Of a DNA stretch of 64,000 bases, positions 12,030 through 23,244 are shown piece after piece. Each line of letters starts with the position of its first letter. Positions within the stretch are counted from its first letter, which is position 1. The translations under genes and the position numbers were made by a program. Below the pieces are notes generated by a model that was not told the origin of the DNA, ran no database searches, and saw only the letters and a list, made by a program, of their open reading frames with translations. This DNA is from Cyclina sinensis (lineage: Eukaryota; Mollusca; Bivalvia; Venerida; Veneridae): the NCBI GenBank assembly GCA_012932295.1, contig JAAONU010000009.1, positions 12,000,696 through 12,064,695 on the forward strand, read 5' to 3'.

Positions 12030-12480
12030 ATATTAACTAACATGAGATGGGTAAGTACCCCCCCCAACCGTCCCCTCTGCGTGGGGAACCGCCCCCCCCC
12101 CATTTCTTTTACCCCCCCCCCGGCCCTATTTTTTTAAAATTTTAATACATAGGTACTTTACTCCCCATCCACCCTCAAACCCCTCCCTCAACCAGTCACT
12201 CCTGCCCCCCGCACCCCCCCCCCCCCAATTTTTTACCCCCCCTCCCTGGGCCCTATTTTTTTTAAACATAGGTACTGGACTCCCCACCCAACCCCCAAAC
12301 CAGCCCCCCCCTCATTTTTAACCCCCCCCCCCTCCCCAGGGTACATAGGTACTTGACTTCCCATCCTCCCCCTCACCCCAATTTTTTTACCCCCCCCCCC
12401 ACCCAGGGCCCTATTTTTTAAAAAAATTTTTTATTAAGTACATAGGTACTTGACTTCCCATCACTTTCCCCCCACCTAGG
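12030..12480. repeat. C-rich low-complexity tract
   Basis: Many runs of six or more C (for example near 12058, 12092, 12111, 12217 and 12318) alternate with ATTTTTTTAC and ACATAGGTACTTGACT. The alternation suggests decayed tandem units of roughly 100 bp. The minus strand therefore carries dense G-runs able to form quadruplexes. Confidence 0.75.
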
Positions 12481-13160
12481 GGCCGGAGTTTTCTTGTTTT
12501 CAATACATAACTTCTTGAACCAAATTTTTTTTTTTCATCTTGTATGACTAGGTACTTGCCCTCCCCCACTCAATTTTTTTTTTTTACTTGGACCTCTTGT
12601 TTAAGTTGGCTTATAATTAATTATCCAGCACTGAGACAAGTGGCGCATGCTGTCTGCGGACAGGTCTTGTTGTACTTGGACTAGCATGCTGTCTTTTCCA
12701 GCAGGCTCTTGTTTACCTTTTTAGTTATTCTGACAGAGTACCCAAGGGCGACACACGTGTTCCACTGAACACCCATCTAGTGTTATGTTGAGATGCTAGC
12801 TTTATCTCCGTTAGTATTAACGTTTCTTGGTGTTTAAGAAATTTGTTGTAATATCTTACGAAAGTTTGAAACCAGACAGATGTAAACTGAAAAAGGTGTT
12901 ATCCGTACAAGAAATTGCTACGAGATTTTCTAGAGGGCAAATAATTCTAGAATGATTCGACGCTCTTATGTTGATAATGTTAAGCAAATTTCAATTCAAT
13001 CGGATAAAATTTGTTGGAGAGCTCAAGACATTGCGTTTGAGTGGACGACATGCGCCATACCATTATACGTCCTTTACATTTATAATAATGAGCCATGGTT
13101 GAAGTTATAATAACATAAACTAAAACTATAACACTGGTCATAAAAATAAACGCTGGCATC
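12481..13160. other. Intron sequence, nothing recognised
   Basis: AT-rich non-coding sequence between the C-rich tract and the second foldback element. No open frame or clear repeat was recognised. Confidence 0.4.
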
Positions 13161-16100
13161 TGATCACGTGACTATTTGTTTGGAAAGGGTCTACTAAAAA
13201 TGGCAGATGGTATGATCAAAACAGGTATTTTTATATATTTTATACTCTTGGCTGCATTTACCTGAAATAACACCTAGTCCATTTTCCAGTGCACATCTTT
13301 CCGAGTATTTTGGTACCATGATGTCCATGCAGCGTGGTTTATCTGCAGAGGATACTTTGTCTCAAATTTCGAATCGAGGAGTCAAAGCCGATGAAAACTA
13401 GAAATACAGTTTACGAATCCTACTTGTTTTGGCATATTTCTCGAAAACAAATCTTTCACTAGTTTTTCTTCTATTTTTTCAACATATTTAGTGATACTCT
13501 CTGTCCATTAAAATCATTTACAACAAAACAACAGTCATTTTATTGGAGTTCAAGAAGTTTTTACAATATGGATAGAGTTTACTCCCGTTTACGAATTCGG
13601 GTGAACATTTAGAATAAAATTCTATTTCTATGGCTTTTTCGGAGCACCAGTGTACTTATTACAGTGACATTTTTTCTCAGTGGACTAATTTACGAAAGAA
13701 TCATGTTGAACTCGTACCTTTCCAAATAAACAGAGATCAACTGAAGTATTATCGTAAGTCTTTTTATGTGAGTCAACATTTAAATGTAAAAAAAACCAAA
13801 AAGATTATGTATGCGCTTTTGATTAGATCTATGTAAACAAGCTTCCGAAATTTTTAGAATAAACATCTAGAACAAATAGCTAGTACTCCTCCTCTCATGG
13901 CAGCTGAGACCTAACCTACTTTGAAATGATCTTCCACAAAGTTTGCGGACTCGCAATTATTGAATCTGGAGAAAAAACCAGCTTATTCCAATGAATTAAA
14001 AGTGAATTTAACAATTAGCCTAGAATAAGTCATACTATGGGCATTTTGACATTCGTCATGTACACGCTTTCTCTTCAGTCGAGTTTTCCTTACAACTCAA
14101 ATGTTTACGTAACCTATTCCGGTTCTAATTTTCAACAGTCAGACATTTAATCTAAGCTGAAAAATCTGGTTGTGTTAGGTGCAAGGAATTTGGACAAAAT
14201 AGTGATCACAACGGTTCACACTGAATCCTTTACCACAACTGCTGCAGACCTTTTCACAAACAATCTTACGACAATTTTTTTTCGTAAGAGAAATCTTACG
14301 ATAAATATCCTTTTCACAAAAAAATCATAAGAAAATCTTAAGTGTAAAATATATCTCAACCTAACGATTGATGTTACCCGTTCGTAAGTGTAAAATGTTA
14401 CATTTACAAGTAAAATGTATCATAAGTTTTTTATCCTGAATAAGAATTATCATAAGGTAAAATAAAATTAAACTTAGATAAATCGTAAGATTTTTTTGTG
14501 AAAAGGTCTGCAGTATTCTATTGAAGAATCAGGTCTCATTTAATTAGCTCCTGAAAATATATCCTTTGTCGGTATCTATTTATTTATTTATTTATTGACA
14601 TTTAAGGTAAATAGCATATTACAACAAATAATCACAGATAAAATTTATAAAATCACAGATAAGAACTTTTTCATCAGTGATACCAATGACGAGCTAGAAC
14701 ACGTAACACTAGCACATTAAAACAATAGCATGGTACAGACCATGAAAGCATACTTTTAATAAAACAAAACTTTGGCATGTGATTATTATTTAATGCTAGG
14801 GACCTATGGATAACCCATTAAGCTAAGAGCTTATTTCCAATGGGGTCCATTTTAAGTAGAAATAACAACCAGGATAGTATTAACTAAAATAACGTGTAAA
14901 AAAGGGGGGATGGGCAAGACTTTGGTCAAAAACGGGATTATTAAAAGTATGCAACATAGCATGACACTATCACAGAGACATTTGACTAAGAATAAAAGAT
15001 TAATAGTAAATAAAATCTTTGGTACTGTCTGAGACTTGTTTGTTCAACAAATACTTTTTTACCATTGATCTGGACAAAAGCAATCACGAGAAACAATTTC
15101 ATTCAGGCTGTTTCATAGTATGAGCATCCAACTTTTCCGGTATACCTTCCTCAGCCACATCGGTATCTTTTATTTCGAAATGTTAAAACGACAATAATAA
15201 GCCAAGAAATGTCGGACACGAGCATATTTTCAACTTTTTCTTTATATTTTCTCGATATTATGAATCGTTTTCAAGTAAAACTGCTTTGCAGAAAAACCTT
15301 TCCATTTTTGACTAACCAGGCAGCTTTGTCATCTTAAAGCTCCGGACAAACCCTTGACAAAATTGACCGGTTCTCTACAACATTGATTTGGTGGTGTTTA
15401 ACCTAAAGATAACCTGTTCTGTTTTTCAAGGATAGCATCACTTTATTAAATTATACAACAGCTTCTTCTGTATTCAAGAAAAGCGTTATTTTTCATCTAC
15501 TGCACTTTTGAATGAAAATTTACCCCCTTAAATACTGTAAGGGCAGTGTCAATATTGATATCTGATTTTTGTTCTTGAAATAGCGGCTTTACCAATGAAT
15601 ATTTGACTGAAGTTTGATCTGCTTTGATTTAACGAAGTCAAAAATAACATGAGTCTACTTATGGCAGGTGTTGTTCAGAGATGTATATTGCAACAAAGTT
15701 GTCCAAACTAGACCTTTTTATTTTACCCAGTCCCTCCAAAAATAGAGAAATGCGAAATTATTTGACTAAATGTTATTTTAGGTTTATGAAACCAAACGTA
15801 TAAAATATGTCAAAATACCTGTTTTGATCACACCATACGAGATTAGTTATTTAATACTTCAATTACAATTCTAAATTGTAACTGCAAGTAATTTTCAAAA
15901 CAACATACAAGTTCATTTTCAGGTAAAAATTACGTTTTTGTTTTGCAATATTTGTCAGAAACAGCCATTTTAGTCTATAAGACTCTTTATTTTAATAATT
16001 TTTAAAACGTATCATCATGGGTTAAACAACTGTCTGAGGGAATTTGTTTTTGAAATATTTCAATGTAATACAAATATCAATGAATATATTTATCAATCAG

Positions 16101-17490
16101 TTCCGGAGAATCAACTCCGTTGATGTTATTTTTAGGTTACACACAACAAAATCAAATCCTAGTATTTAATTGAAGCATCAGGTCCCGTTCTCATTTAACT
16201 AGCATTTGAAGACGTTATATTGCCAATTCTGGAAAGAAACAATCATGAGAATCAATTTCATTTAAATTTATTCAAAGCATGACCACTGGTATATATTCTC
16301 CAAAGAGATCACACTAGTCTCTTCGGTATTTTTATTTCAGTATGTCCACATTTTCGGTTTTTTTTTTTTTGTTTTTTTTTTTTCAAATGACAAAAAGAAG
16401 CCAGGAAATTTCCGGCACACCTGTGCTTTTTCAATATAATTAATGTGTTGTTTTCAAGTAAAAGTTATTTTCAGAACATCCTTTCCCTTTTTAACTTATC
16501 AGATAGCTTTTTCATCTTATAGCTCCAGGCAAACACTAATCAAAAGTGACTGTTTGCATACAGCACCGAAAAGTGGTGTTTTACTTTTAAACGTGATGAA
16601 GAAAAATGGCGGATTTTAAACAAGGGACACAATTTACAAAGTTTTGTGCGGTGTAAAGGTTCCAGCCGAATTATTCTAGATGTTTCTTCGGAAAATTTCG
16701 GAAGCTAGGTTATTAGATCAAATTAAAAGCGCATACATTATCAAATTTATTTTTTACATGTATTGATCATAAAGACATACGGCAATACTTTTGACTTTAT
16801 TGTTACAATTCATGTGAACTTGAAACAGTTCATGTTACTCGAGATAGGGACAAGTACAGCATGATTCTTTGGCTTATTGACATCATATATCATATATATA
16901 AGCGTGGAATGTACACCATGAAAACAACGCGTAAATATCCATCTAGACAAAACGTCACTGTACTTGGTACACTGGAGCACCGAAAACGCCAAACAAATAC
17001 AGTTCTATTCTAAATGTTCACCCAAATTCGAAAACGGGAGTAAACTTTTTCCATATAGTTTTGTTCGCAAACCCTATCCATATAGTCAAAACATGTTAAC
17101 TCCGACCAAATGCCTGTTGATTTGTTGTAAATGATTTTAATGTCAGAGAGTATCACTGAATATTTGAGAACCATAAAAGAAGACCAGTAAGAGATTTGTT
17201 CTTGAGAAACATGTCAAAACAAGAAGGATTCGTAAACTCTATTTCTAGTTTTTATCGGCTTTGACTCCTCTATTCGAAATTTGTGACAAAGTAACCGCTG
17301 CAAGTAAATCACGCTGCATGGGCATCAAGGTAGCAAAATACTCGGAAAGTTGCGCACTGGAAAATGGACTAGGTGTCATTTGAGGTAAAGGCAACCAAAA
17401 GTATAAAATATATGAAAATACCTGTTTTGATCACAACATCCGCCATTTTTTCGTTAACTCTGTTAACTCAAACAAATGGTCACGTGATCA
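13161..17490. mobile_element. Foldback-like element, ~0.7-0.8 kb inverted arms
   Basis: The left arm (about 13161-13880) is the inverse of the right arm (about 16660-17490). The outer ends read TGATCACGTGACTATTTG and, inverted, TGATCACGTGACCATTTG. Similarity continues through TTTTGATCAT, the ACTCGGAAAG/CTTTCCGAGT words and the paired small frames at 13630 and 16992. The arms differ by many substitutions and indels, so the element is old. Inside, 15071-15370 is directly repeated at 16231-16540. A third copy of the terminal region (TACCTGTTTTGATCACA) lies near 15822-15838, so a second right end is nested within. No transposase frame is visible. Confidence 0.7.
14242..14513. mobile_element. MITE nested in the foldback element, ~270 bp
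   Basis: The ends are inverted copies: CTGCAGACCTTTTCACAAA at the left and TTTGTGAAAAGGTCTGCAG at the right. AATCTTACGA and TCGTAAGATT lie further in, and more TTACG/CGTAA words occur inside. It is non-coding. Because the terminal CTGCAG is itself palindromic, the target duplication cannot be separated from the terminal repeat. Confidence 0.7.
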
Positions 17491-17929
17491 CCCTCCCTGT
17501 CCGATATAAGTGAAAATAAACAGCAAGGTGTGTATGTATGGAGTGAACGTTTGCATAAAGTGGCGATGATATCATATTGCATAATACCTGACAAGATTTC
17601 AATGACATGACAAGGTATAAAAACGTAGAACAGGTAAGTTTAGTACATAAATAAATAAAGGAAATAAATACAGGAATAAACAAATATATTAATTCACCAA
17701 TTAAAAAGTAAAATATCCTGAAAAAGAAGCTTTGCAGCTCGTGCAAGCGTGAGGTTCAAACTGAAATTCGACGAGAGAAGTCTCGAATTTTATAAAATTA
17801 CATAAAATGTTATAAGGTCGATGACAGGAAACCGTCATAAACTTGAAGTAAAAGTAAGATCTTTACTCAGAAATTCATTTAGTAAAATTATTTAGTACAG
17901 AGTTGACTAAGATTGACTTAATCACTTAC

Positions 17930-18049
17930 TGTACTGGCACTGGCGACCGATGAAGGAATGCCTGCATTCACAGTAGAAATAATTCACGTGATGACTGTCA
18001 TCTGTTACACATTTTCCGTTATTGTAGCAAACAAAGTCGTCACACAATG
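17930..18049 (-). CDS. EGF-like domain exon (first EGF seen)
   Basis: This 120-bp exon encodes a second EGF-like module. The cysteines fall in LCDDFVCYNNGKC and YFYCECRHSFIGRQCQY, giving six cysteines with the NNG and C-x-C-x5-G-x2-C spacing of the fold. The acceptor CCTTTTCCCAG precedes 18049 and the donor GTAAGT follows 17930. Both junctions are phase 1, so it joins in frame with the signal exon upstream (18480) and the EGF exon at 8573. Intron 1 is about 430 bp; intron 2 about 9.4 kb and loaded with foldback elements, and further small exons hidden there cannot be excluded. Confidence 0.85.
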
Positions 18050-18479
18050 CTGGGAAAAGGCAACCAACTAAGTAGTTTGAACTTTTTTAAGAAGGATACC
18101 TCAAAATGTTATAAAGCAGAAACTTAATTTTCAACTACGGCATTCGTTTGTAATTGTTCAAATTTTAATTGTAAGGCTAACTGTTGATAGTGTCTTATTG
18201 CTGTATTTCTTCAGTTTGAAAGAATGATTACAAAATGTGTACAAAAATATAAAAAAAGTGTATTCAAATTAAAAACATTATTATCTTTTTATCTAGAAAT
18301 TGTTTATTCAAGAACTATATTTACCAGCTAAACGACCGTAACTATTTTGTTACCAAATGCCAATACAACGACATACCATTTGCTTGAATAGTTCAGCAAT
18401 GACAATAATTGTTTCTGTCTGCATCATTCAAATATAGAGAGTGACAGTGACATATGTAATAATAAGCTTAAGGACTTAC

Positions 18480-18609
18480 GATTGCCGGACGTTTTCTGCA
18501 GTCCAACAAACAATGTCAGTAGGACGAAGCATCCTAAAAGCGGACGTACAATTAGTTTTACTGATTTTATCTTTACAAATATCCACATAAACGCCCTTAT
18601 GTTCTTCAT
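18480..18609 (-). CDS. First coding exon: signal peptide of EGF protein
   Basis: From ATG at 18609 the exon encodes 43 residues plus one base. A basic N-terminal stretch (KIKSVKLIVR) is followed by the hydrophobic run LLGCFVLLTLFVGL at residues 24-37 and then QKTSGN, a good signal peptide or signal anchor. A second Met at residue 8 could be the real start. The donor GTAAGT follows 18480 in phase 1, which matches the EGF exon at 18049. The product is thus a small extracellular EGF-module protein (or its N-terminus), entering the secretory route. Its ligand or partner cannot be read from the sequence. Confidence 0.7.
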
Positions 18610-19516
18610 TCAAACACACTTCTACAACTAAACACACTGCTGTCTTATTCTTAGTGAATTTGTGAAAGGCCGTTGATATCCAGGATGCCTTTTTCTCACC
18701 CTGCCAAATTGAAACTGGTTTTTATGAAAAGAAAATGCTAGTTATTTTGTTGTAGTTTCGAATGTTATTCTTCTAAGTCTATGTCTTAAGTCAAATTTAT
18801 TGTGAATACTAGCAAAAAAGGAAAAACATTGTAACAATTTTGAAGTTGCTTACCTAAATATTTCATTATGTTTCTTCAACTGTATATAAATATCACCATT
18901 TAACGCTTTGTTCTTATCTCTAGCACATATATAACGCAAAACGGCGTCACTGAATTCGAAAGTCTGAGTGGGTTGAAGTAAAGTTAACAACTTTTGTAAG
19001 GTCAATATAAACATAGACTCTAGACATTTGAATCGATTACAGATATAGAGAACAACCTCATTTCAACATATATTCATTGGCAGAAGGCCAGATCTGTGTT
19101 AAGATATTAAGATAATCAAAGCACTGAAAGTACTGATGGGGGCGAAGAATGAATACAATGAAGAGTTTCAAAAGTAACAATTCCTTTGCAAAATGTTGGA
19201 AATTGTCTGATCGTGTTTCAGTCCTTTAACTTTAATAATACCGTCACTTTTTTTGAAACATCAGTATCGTGGAAACCTTGAAGATACAGAACTGAAACTT
19301 TGCAGACACAGTAAGTAGTTGGTAGGACGCACATGACTCTCTATCACATTTTCTAGTTATTGTCCGTTTTAGGAACTACGACTTAAATAACAGCATTTAA
19401 ACGTTTCACCAGTGCAAGTGACATATTTTACCGGTACTAGGGAAACAAGATTTTTCATTTACAAAAATAGGTCTCTGAACTTAGGAACAGCATTTTGCTT
19501 TTTACATTCAGGACAA
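18610..19516. other. Intergenic, nothing recognised
   Basis: AT-rich sequence between the 5' end of the EGF gene and the last candidate exon of the upstream minus-strand gene. It should hold the EGF promoter; no clear core element was found. Confidence 0.35.
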
Positions 19517-19755
19517 TCACCAGTGCAAAGCAAAAAAAAAACACAAAACTAATAATATTTTGAAAGTTACAGCCTCTAATACATGAGCTTGTTCATTTAA
19601 AAAAAATCTTAAGAAGCCTTGGTGATCATCTCTGAAACTTGTAGATGTACCATGTATTTTGAAGTGTAATGGACCCATTCTTACTACGGAGGTAAAAATA
19701 TTTTTTTTCATGTTAAGAAACTTAACAACACACAATGTAATTTTGCCTACATAGT
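19517..19755 (-). CDS. Candidate 3' exon of unidentified gene
   Basis: A frame open from about 19755 to a stop at 19517 encodes a protein-like stretch including KITLCVVKFLNMKKNIF and FRDDHQGFLRFFLNEQ. An acceptor-like TATGTAG with a long pyrimidine tract upstream precedes it. It could join in phase to 20404-20676 if a donor (A|GTATCC near 20427) is used there. The last residues before the stop (LCFFFALHW) look like intron read-through, so the true end or donor may be earlier. No family was recognised. The alternative is that this is a chance frame. Confidence 0.35.
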
Positions 19756-20403
19756 CATCAGCAGGAAGAGATTTGAAAACAGACAAGAACACGAGGTCAA
19801 TATAACATTTACTCTAGAATATAAAATAAATGAGATCAGACTAGTATATACCAGTGGTTTTATGCATAGGAACAAATTTAAAAAAAGTAAGCAGAACTGT
19901 AAAAGACAACATAAGTTCCACTCACATACATTCTTCAAAGAAAGGACAAGACATTTATATCACTTTTTTAGGTACATGTAAACCTTTCTTAATGTCATTC
20001 AACAACTGTGCATAAAGGCTACTGAGAGACTGGGGATTCGAGGCATCGCAAAATTAAATGTTAACTAAGACTACAAATGTATTTGTTTTAGGTTAATTTA
20101 TTTCTGGATGATTGCTATTTAAGGAATTCAGTTCTGCTCTGAAAATTTAAACTAGTCTAGTGAAGACCTTATTCAAACAATAAACTGGCCACACTTTGCA
20201 TCATATAATAGAAAAAAAAAAGTTCACGACAACAAAATGAAATAAAAACAAAATTAACAGAAAAGATTTTTCTATAACTAAGTTACAGTTTTTCTAAATC
20301 TGAGCATCATTTTTTTCTGTGATATACTTATTCTATCATGTTTATGCACCTTCATATACAAGAAGTTTTCATTAATTATTCATCTATTAATGCACTTGTC
20401 TTC

Positions 20404-20676
20404 CTATTGTATAATGTTCTTGTGATTTTGGATACTAGATTTCCAAGTTTCAACAATTTTAACTCCTAAAACTTCACTGCCTTGCTTTTCGATCTCCAAA
20501 TGAACTGATCCATGTTCTGCAAACCACAGTGGCAGGGTCATCACCAAGAGCAAAGAAGAGAACATCTGCTGGCAATACCATGACAATGTATCTTGCAGTA
20601 ATAACTCTGCCTTGCTGTCTTCCATACTGACCGCAACTACATGCAGTTCCTCAAATGCAAAGCCTGTTTCACAATT
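20404..20676 (-). CDS. Candidate exon of unidentified gene
   Basis: An acceptor (T-rich tract then ATTTTTAG) precedes 20676. The frame then runs open for about 90 codons to a stop at 20404. The protein includes CETGFAFEELHVVAVSMED, LLLQDTLSWYCQQMFSS and HGSVHLEIEKQGSEVLGV, with an even mix of residue types typical of a real globular protein. It lies downstream of the other candidate exons (22095-25225) on the same strand. No family was recognised. It may be the last exon or may splice on to 19755 from an internal donor. Confidence 0.45.
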   Translation of the reverse strand, partial: NCETGFAFEELHVVAVSMEDSKAELLLQDTLSWYCQQMFSSLLLVMTLPLWFAEHGSVHLEIEKQGSEVLGVKIVETWKSSIQNHKNIIQ

Positions 20677-20849
20677 CTAAAAATTATGAAAAAAAACAAC
20701 AACTGGTGAACAGGCATAATTACACAACGTTAAGTCAAAATATCAAAAGATGTATTCACTGAAACTTTAATTGGAAATACATGGGCAATCAGTGATCACA
20801 TGTGTCACCTGATGATAGCAAATTAAGCAGTTGCATTGAGAGGTGATTG

Positions 20850-21655
20850 GACAGATTGTTGGCTAAAACGAGATTTTTTTTCAAGGGCCATAACTCAGCC
20901 AAAAATCATTTAACCGAAAAACCTGTTAAACAAGCCCAAGTACTTGAGGTACCGATCAATCCTGTAACATTGCATTCAAATTGCTTCAGTAGTATAAGAG
21001 AAGAAGTCCAGACGAAGTTTAAAAATAAAAATCATTAAAGGGCCATTACTCTGACAAAAAACATTGAATTGGAAAATGCCGATGATTTGCACAACTTAAC
21101 TTGGTACTGATCATTCTAGTAAAGTTTGGATGAAATTGCACCAGTACTTTCTGAGGAGTAGTCTGGACAAGTTTGTGACAGATGGACGGATGGACAGACA
21201 GACAATGGAGAAGTGATCCATGCATGTAACGGCTACTTTGTAACATGTCGCAGCTACTGTGAAGCAGGCAACACAAAAATCATTAACGGGCCAAAACACC
21301 TTTTTATAATCAAGGGCCATAACTCAGCCAAAAAATTATTCCACTTAAAAACCCATTAGATACGCGCAAGTACTTGAGGTAGTGACCAGTCCTGTAACAT
21401 TTCATTCAAACTGCGTTAGTAGTATAAGAGAAGTTTTAAAAAATCATTAAAGGGCCATAGCTCTCACAAAAATCATTAAACTGGAAAATTCCGATGATAT
21501 GCACAACTAGACTTGGTACTGATCATTCCTGTAAAGTTTGGATGAAATTGCACCTGTAGTTTCTGAGAAGTAATTTTTGTGACGGATGGACAGACTGACA
21601 ACAGAGAAGTGATACCTATATGTCGTGGCTACTTTGTAGCAGGCGACACAAAAAA
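20850..21655. repeat. ~435-bp direct repeat, two copies
   Basis: AAGGGCCATAACTCAGCC begins a unit at about 20882 and again at about 21313. Both continue through AAGTACTTGAGGTA, CCTGTAACATT, AGTATAAGAGAAG, a second AAAGGGCCAT, TTGGTACTGATCATT and AAAGTTTGGATGAAATTGCA. Both end with GACGGATGGACAGAC and GGCTACTTTGTA. It is non-coding and sits in a candidate intron. The open frames at 20847-21038 and 21046-21320 fall inside it and are not genes. Confidence 0.75.
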
Positions 21656-22094
21656 ATATATAGATCACTGTAATGACACATTAAGAAGGCATTATAGTAA
21701 AATACAAGATAATTGTGGAATTAATTTAGATAGGTAATAATTATAAGTAAAAAATTCTGCATAGAATCGTATTCAAACTTCACAGAAATATTGTTCAAAT
21801 ATATTTTTATTGTAGTTATTATTTTTAGGTTTGTTTTGAATTTAATACCCATATCATATTCAATAATTTATCACAGCGGGCAGTTTATCTAACCATCCTT
21901 CTTTTATGGCCAGTCTCCATAAGAAACTGCCAACATTAAGGGCCATAAAGTAATAAATGTAACATAATAAGGTACCATACAATGAAACAGACCATAACAT
22001 TTTGATACCACATCTGAAATTTATCAAACATACCTTAATTGATGTTTGTACAGTTGTGGACAAAGTCTAATTTTCTCACATCACCTTTGTTACT

Positions 22095-22233
22095 TCCACA
22101 AAATCCCAAGTGGCATCACAACATGTTGCATCCCACTAGAGTGTGAGCATTGCCTTCCGAGATCCATCTTAATGTGTAACTGTTTTATTGAAACATCTGT
22201 TCCTTTGACCTTAAACATTCTCTGGTTGTCTTC
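22095..22233 (-). CDS. Candidate internal exon of unidentified gene
   Basis: The acceptor TTTCATCCTGCAG directly precedes 22233. The exon opens in phase 0 with EDNQRMFKVKGTDVS and continues through HIKMDLGRQCSHSSGM to a TAA at about 22090. The upstream exon ends in phase 0 with a GTGAGT donor at 22806, so the two join in frame. A possible donor (AA|GTAACA) lies just before the stop; otherwise the gene would end here. No family was recognised. Confidence 0.45.
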
Positions 22234-22805
22234 CTGCAGGATGAAATAATCAGTAAAAATATCTGAACTACTCACTGGTTCAAACTTGTTCAAACATAAC
22301 GACCTATATTAGGCAACCTACATGTACTACACATAACTTCCACTAAGGAAGTCTAATTTCATTAATTTTGTGTTTTATGTACATTTTAAACAAATTTTCA
22401 GCCTTATCTAGCACAGGCAGGTGGTTTATCTGTCAGACAATGATCATTTCATAAATATGCCAGTACTCCACTCCTGATCTCTTTGAGAATCTGCAGCCTT
22501 TATTACATATAGCTGGCCTTTATTACATATAGCAGGGCTCAAACCAACTGCCCCTTTTTATTAGTAAAAAGGTTTTCAAGTGAGTGACTCTAACCAACTG
22601 ACCTGAAGTAAAACCAAGACAAAGGTTTAATGCAAAAGATAAAAAATATTACAATAAAACATCTCTAGCATTTTTTACAGAATGTTTGTTTTTTATTATG
22701 ATATCTATCAATATAAGGTTGTATGATAACTATGGAATTAGAATAAAGACATGTTAAACATGAGAAATCTTATAAATTTGTTTTGTTTAATCTTACACAA
22801 CTCAC

Positions 22806-23244
22806 CTCTATAATCATACCCTCCGTACACACAGACCCTTTGTTTAACCATAGGTCAGTGAACTCTAACATGCAGAGTAGGAGCAAGGGAGGGGTACTTC
22901 CGTAGAGACATTATCACAGTTAACTCTGTGCTCCTCTGAGTTATCATATTATTTGTGATAAACATGTTTGTTACTTGTGTTGCAACAAGGTAGGCTGGTT
23001 TGTCATCCCTCTTCAAAATTACCTCCCCCAAAACAACAGTTTCCTCCTTTAGGCTGGTGGTTTACCTGTCAGACCATGATTATTTAAAAAGTCACATAAC
23101 TGCATAGGCCTCCATCACATGACCGTGCAGTCTATCACTTCCATTAGGGCCCTTGTAGTGAGTGGCTTGTGCAAGTGCCATAACTTGTACTGCCATCCCA
23201 TACAGTCCACTTCCTTTGTTTACTATCTTTAGAATGATGCTCAT
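22806..23244 (-). pseudogene. Frameshifted coding block of unidentified gene
   Basis: Reading down from 23244, protein-like sequence continues almost without a break but changes frame several times. It starts as YEHHSKDSKQRKWTVWDGS, which joins in phase to exon 1 after a TTGTTCCAG acceptor. Then come GPNGSDRLHGHVMEAY, MQLCDFLNNHGLTGKPP, a long run ETVVLGEVILKRDD to VIMSLRKYPS, and finally LLLLCMLEFTDLWLNKG. It ends IIE at a clean GTGAGT donor. Short introns cannot explain all the changes. Either this copy has decayed, or the assembly has indels here (a C-run near 22890-22895 is one suspect). No family was recognised. Confidence 0.45.

Noticed and set aside
20847..21320. Frames in the 435-bp direct repeat
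   Set aside because: They are not kept between the two repeat copies.
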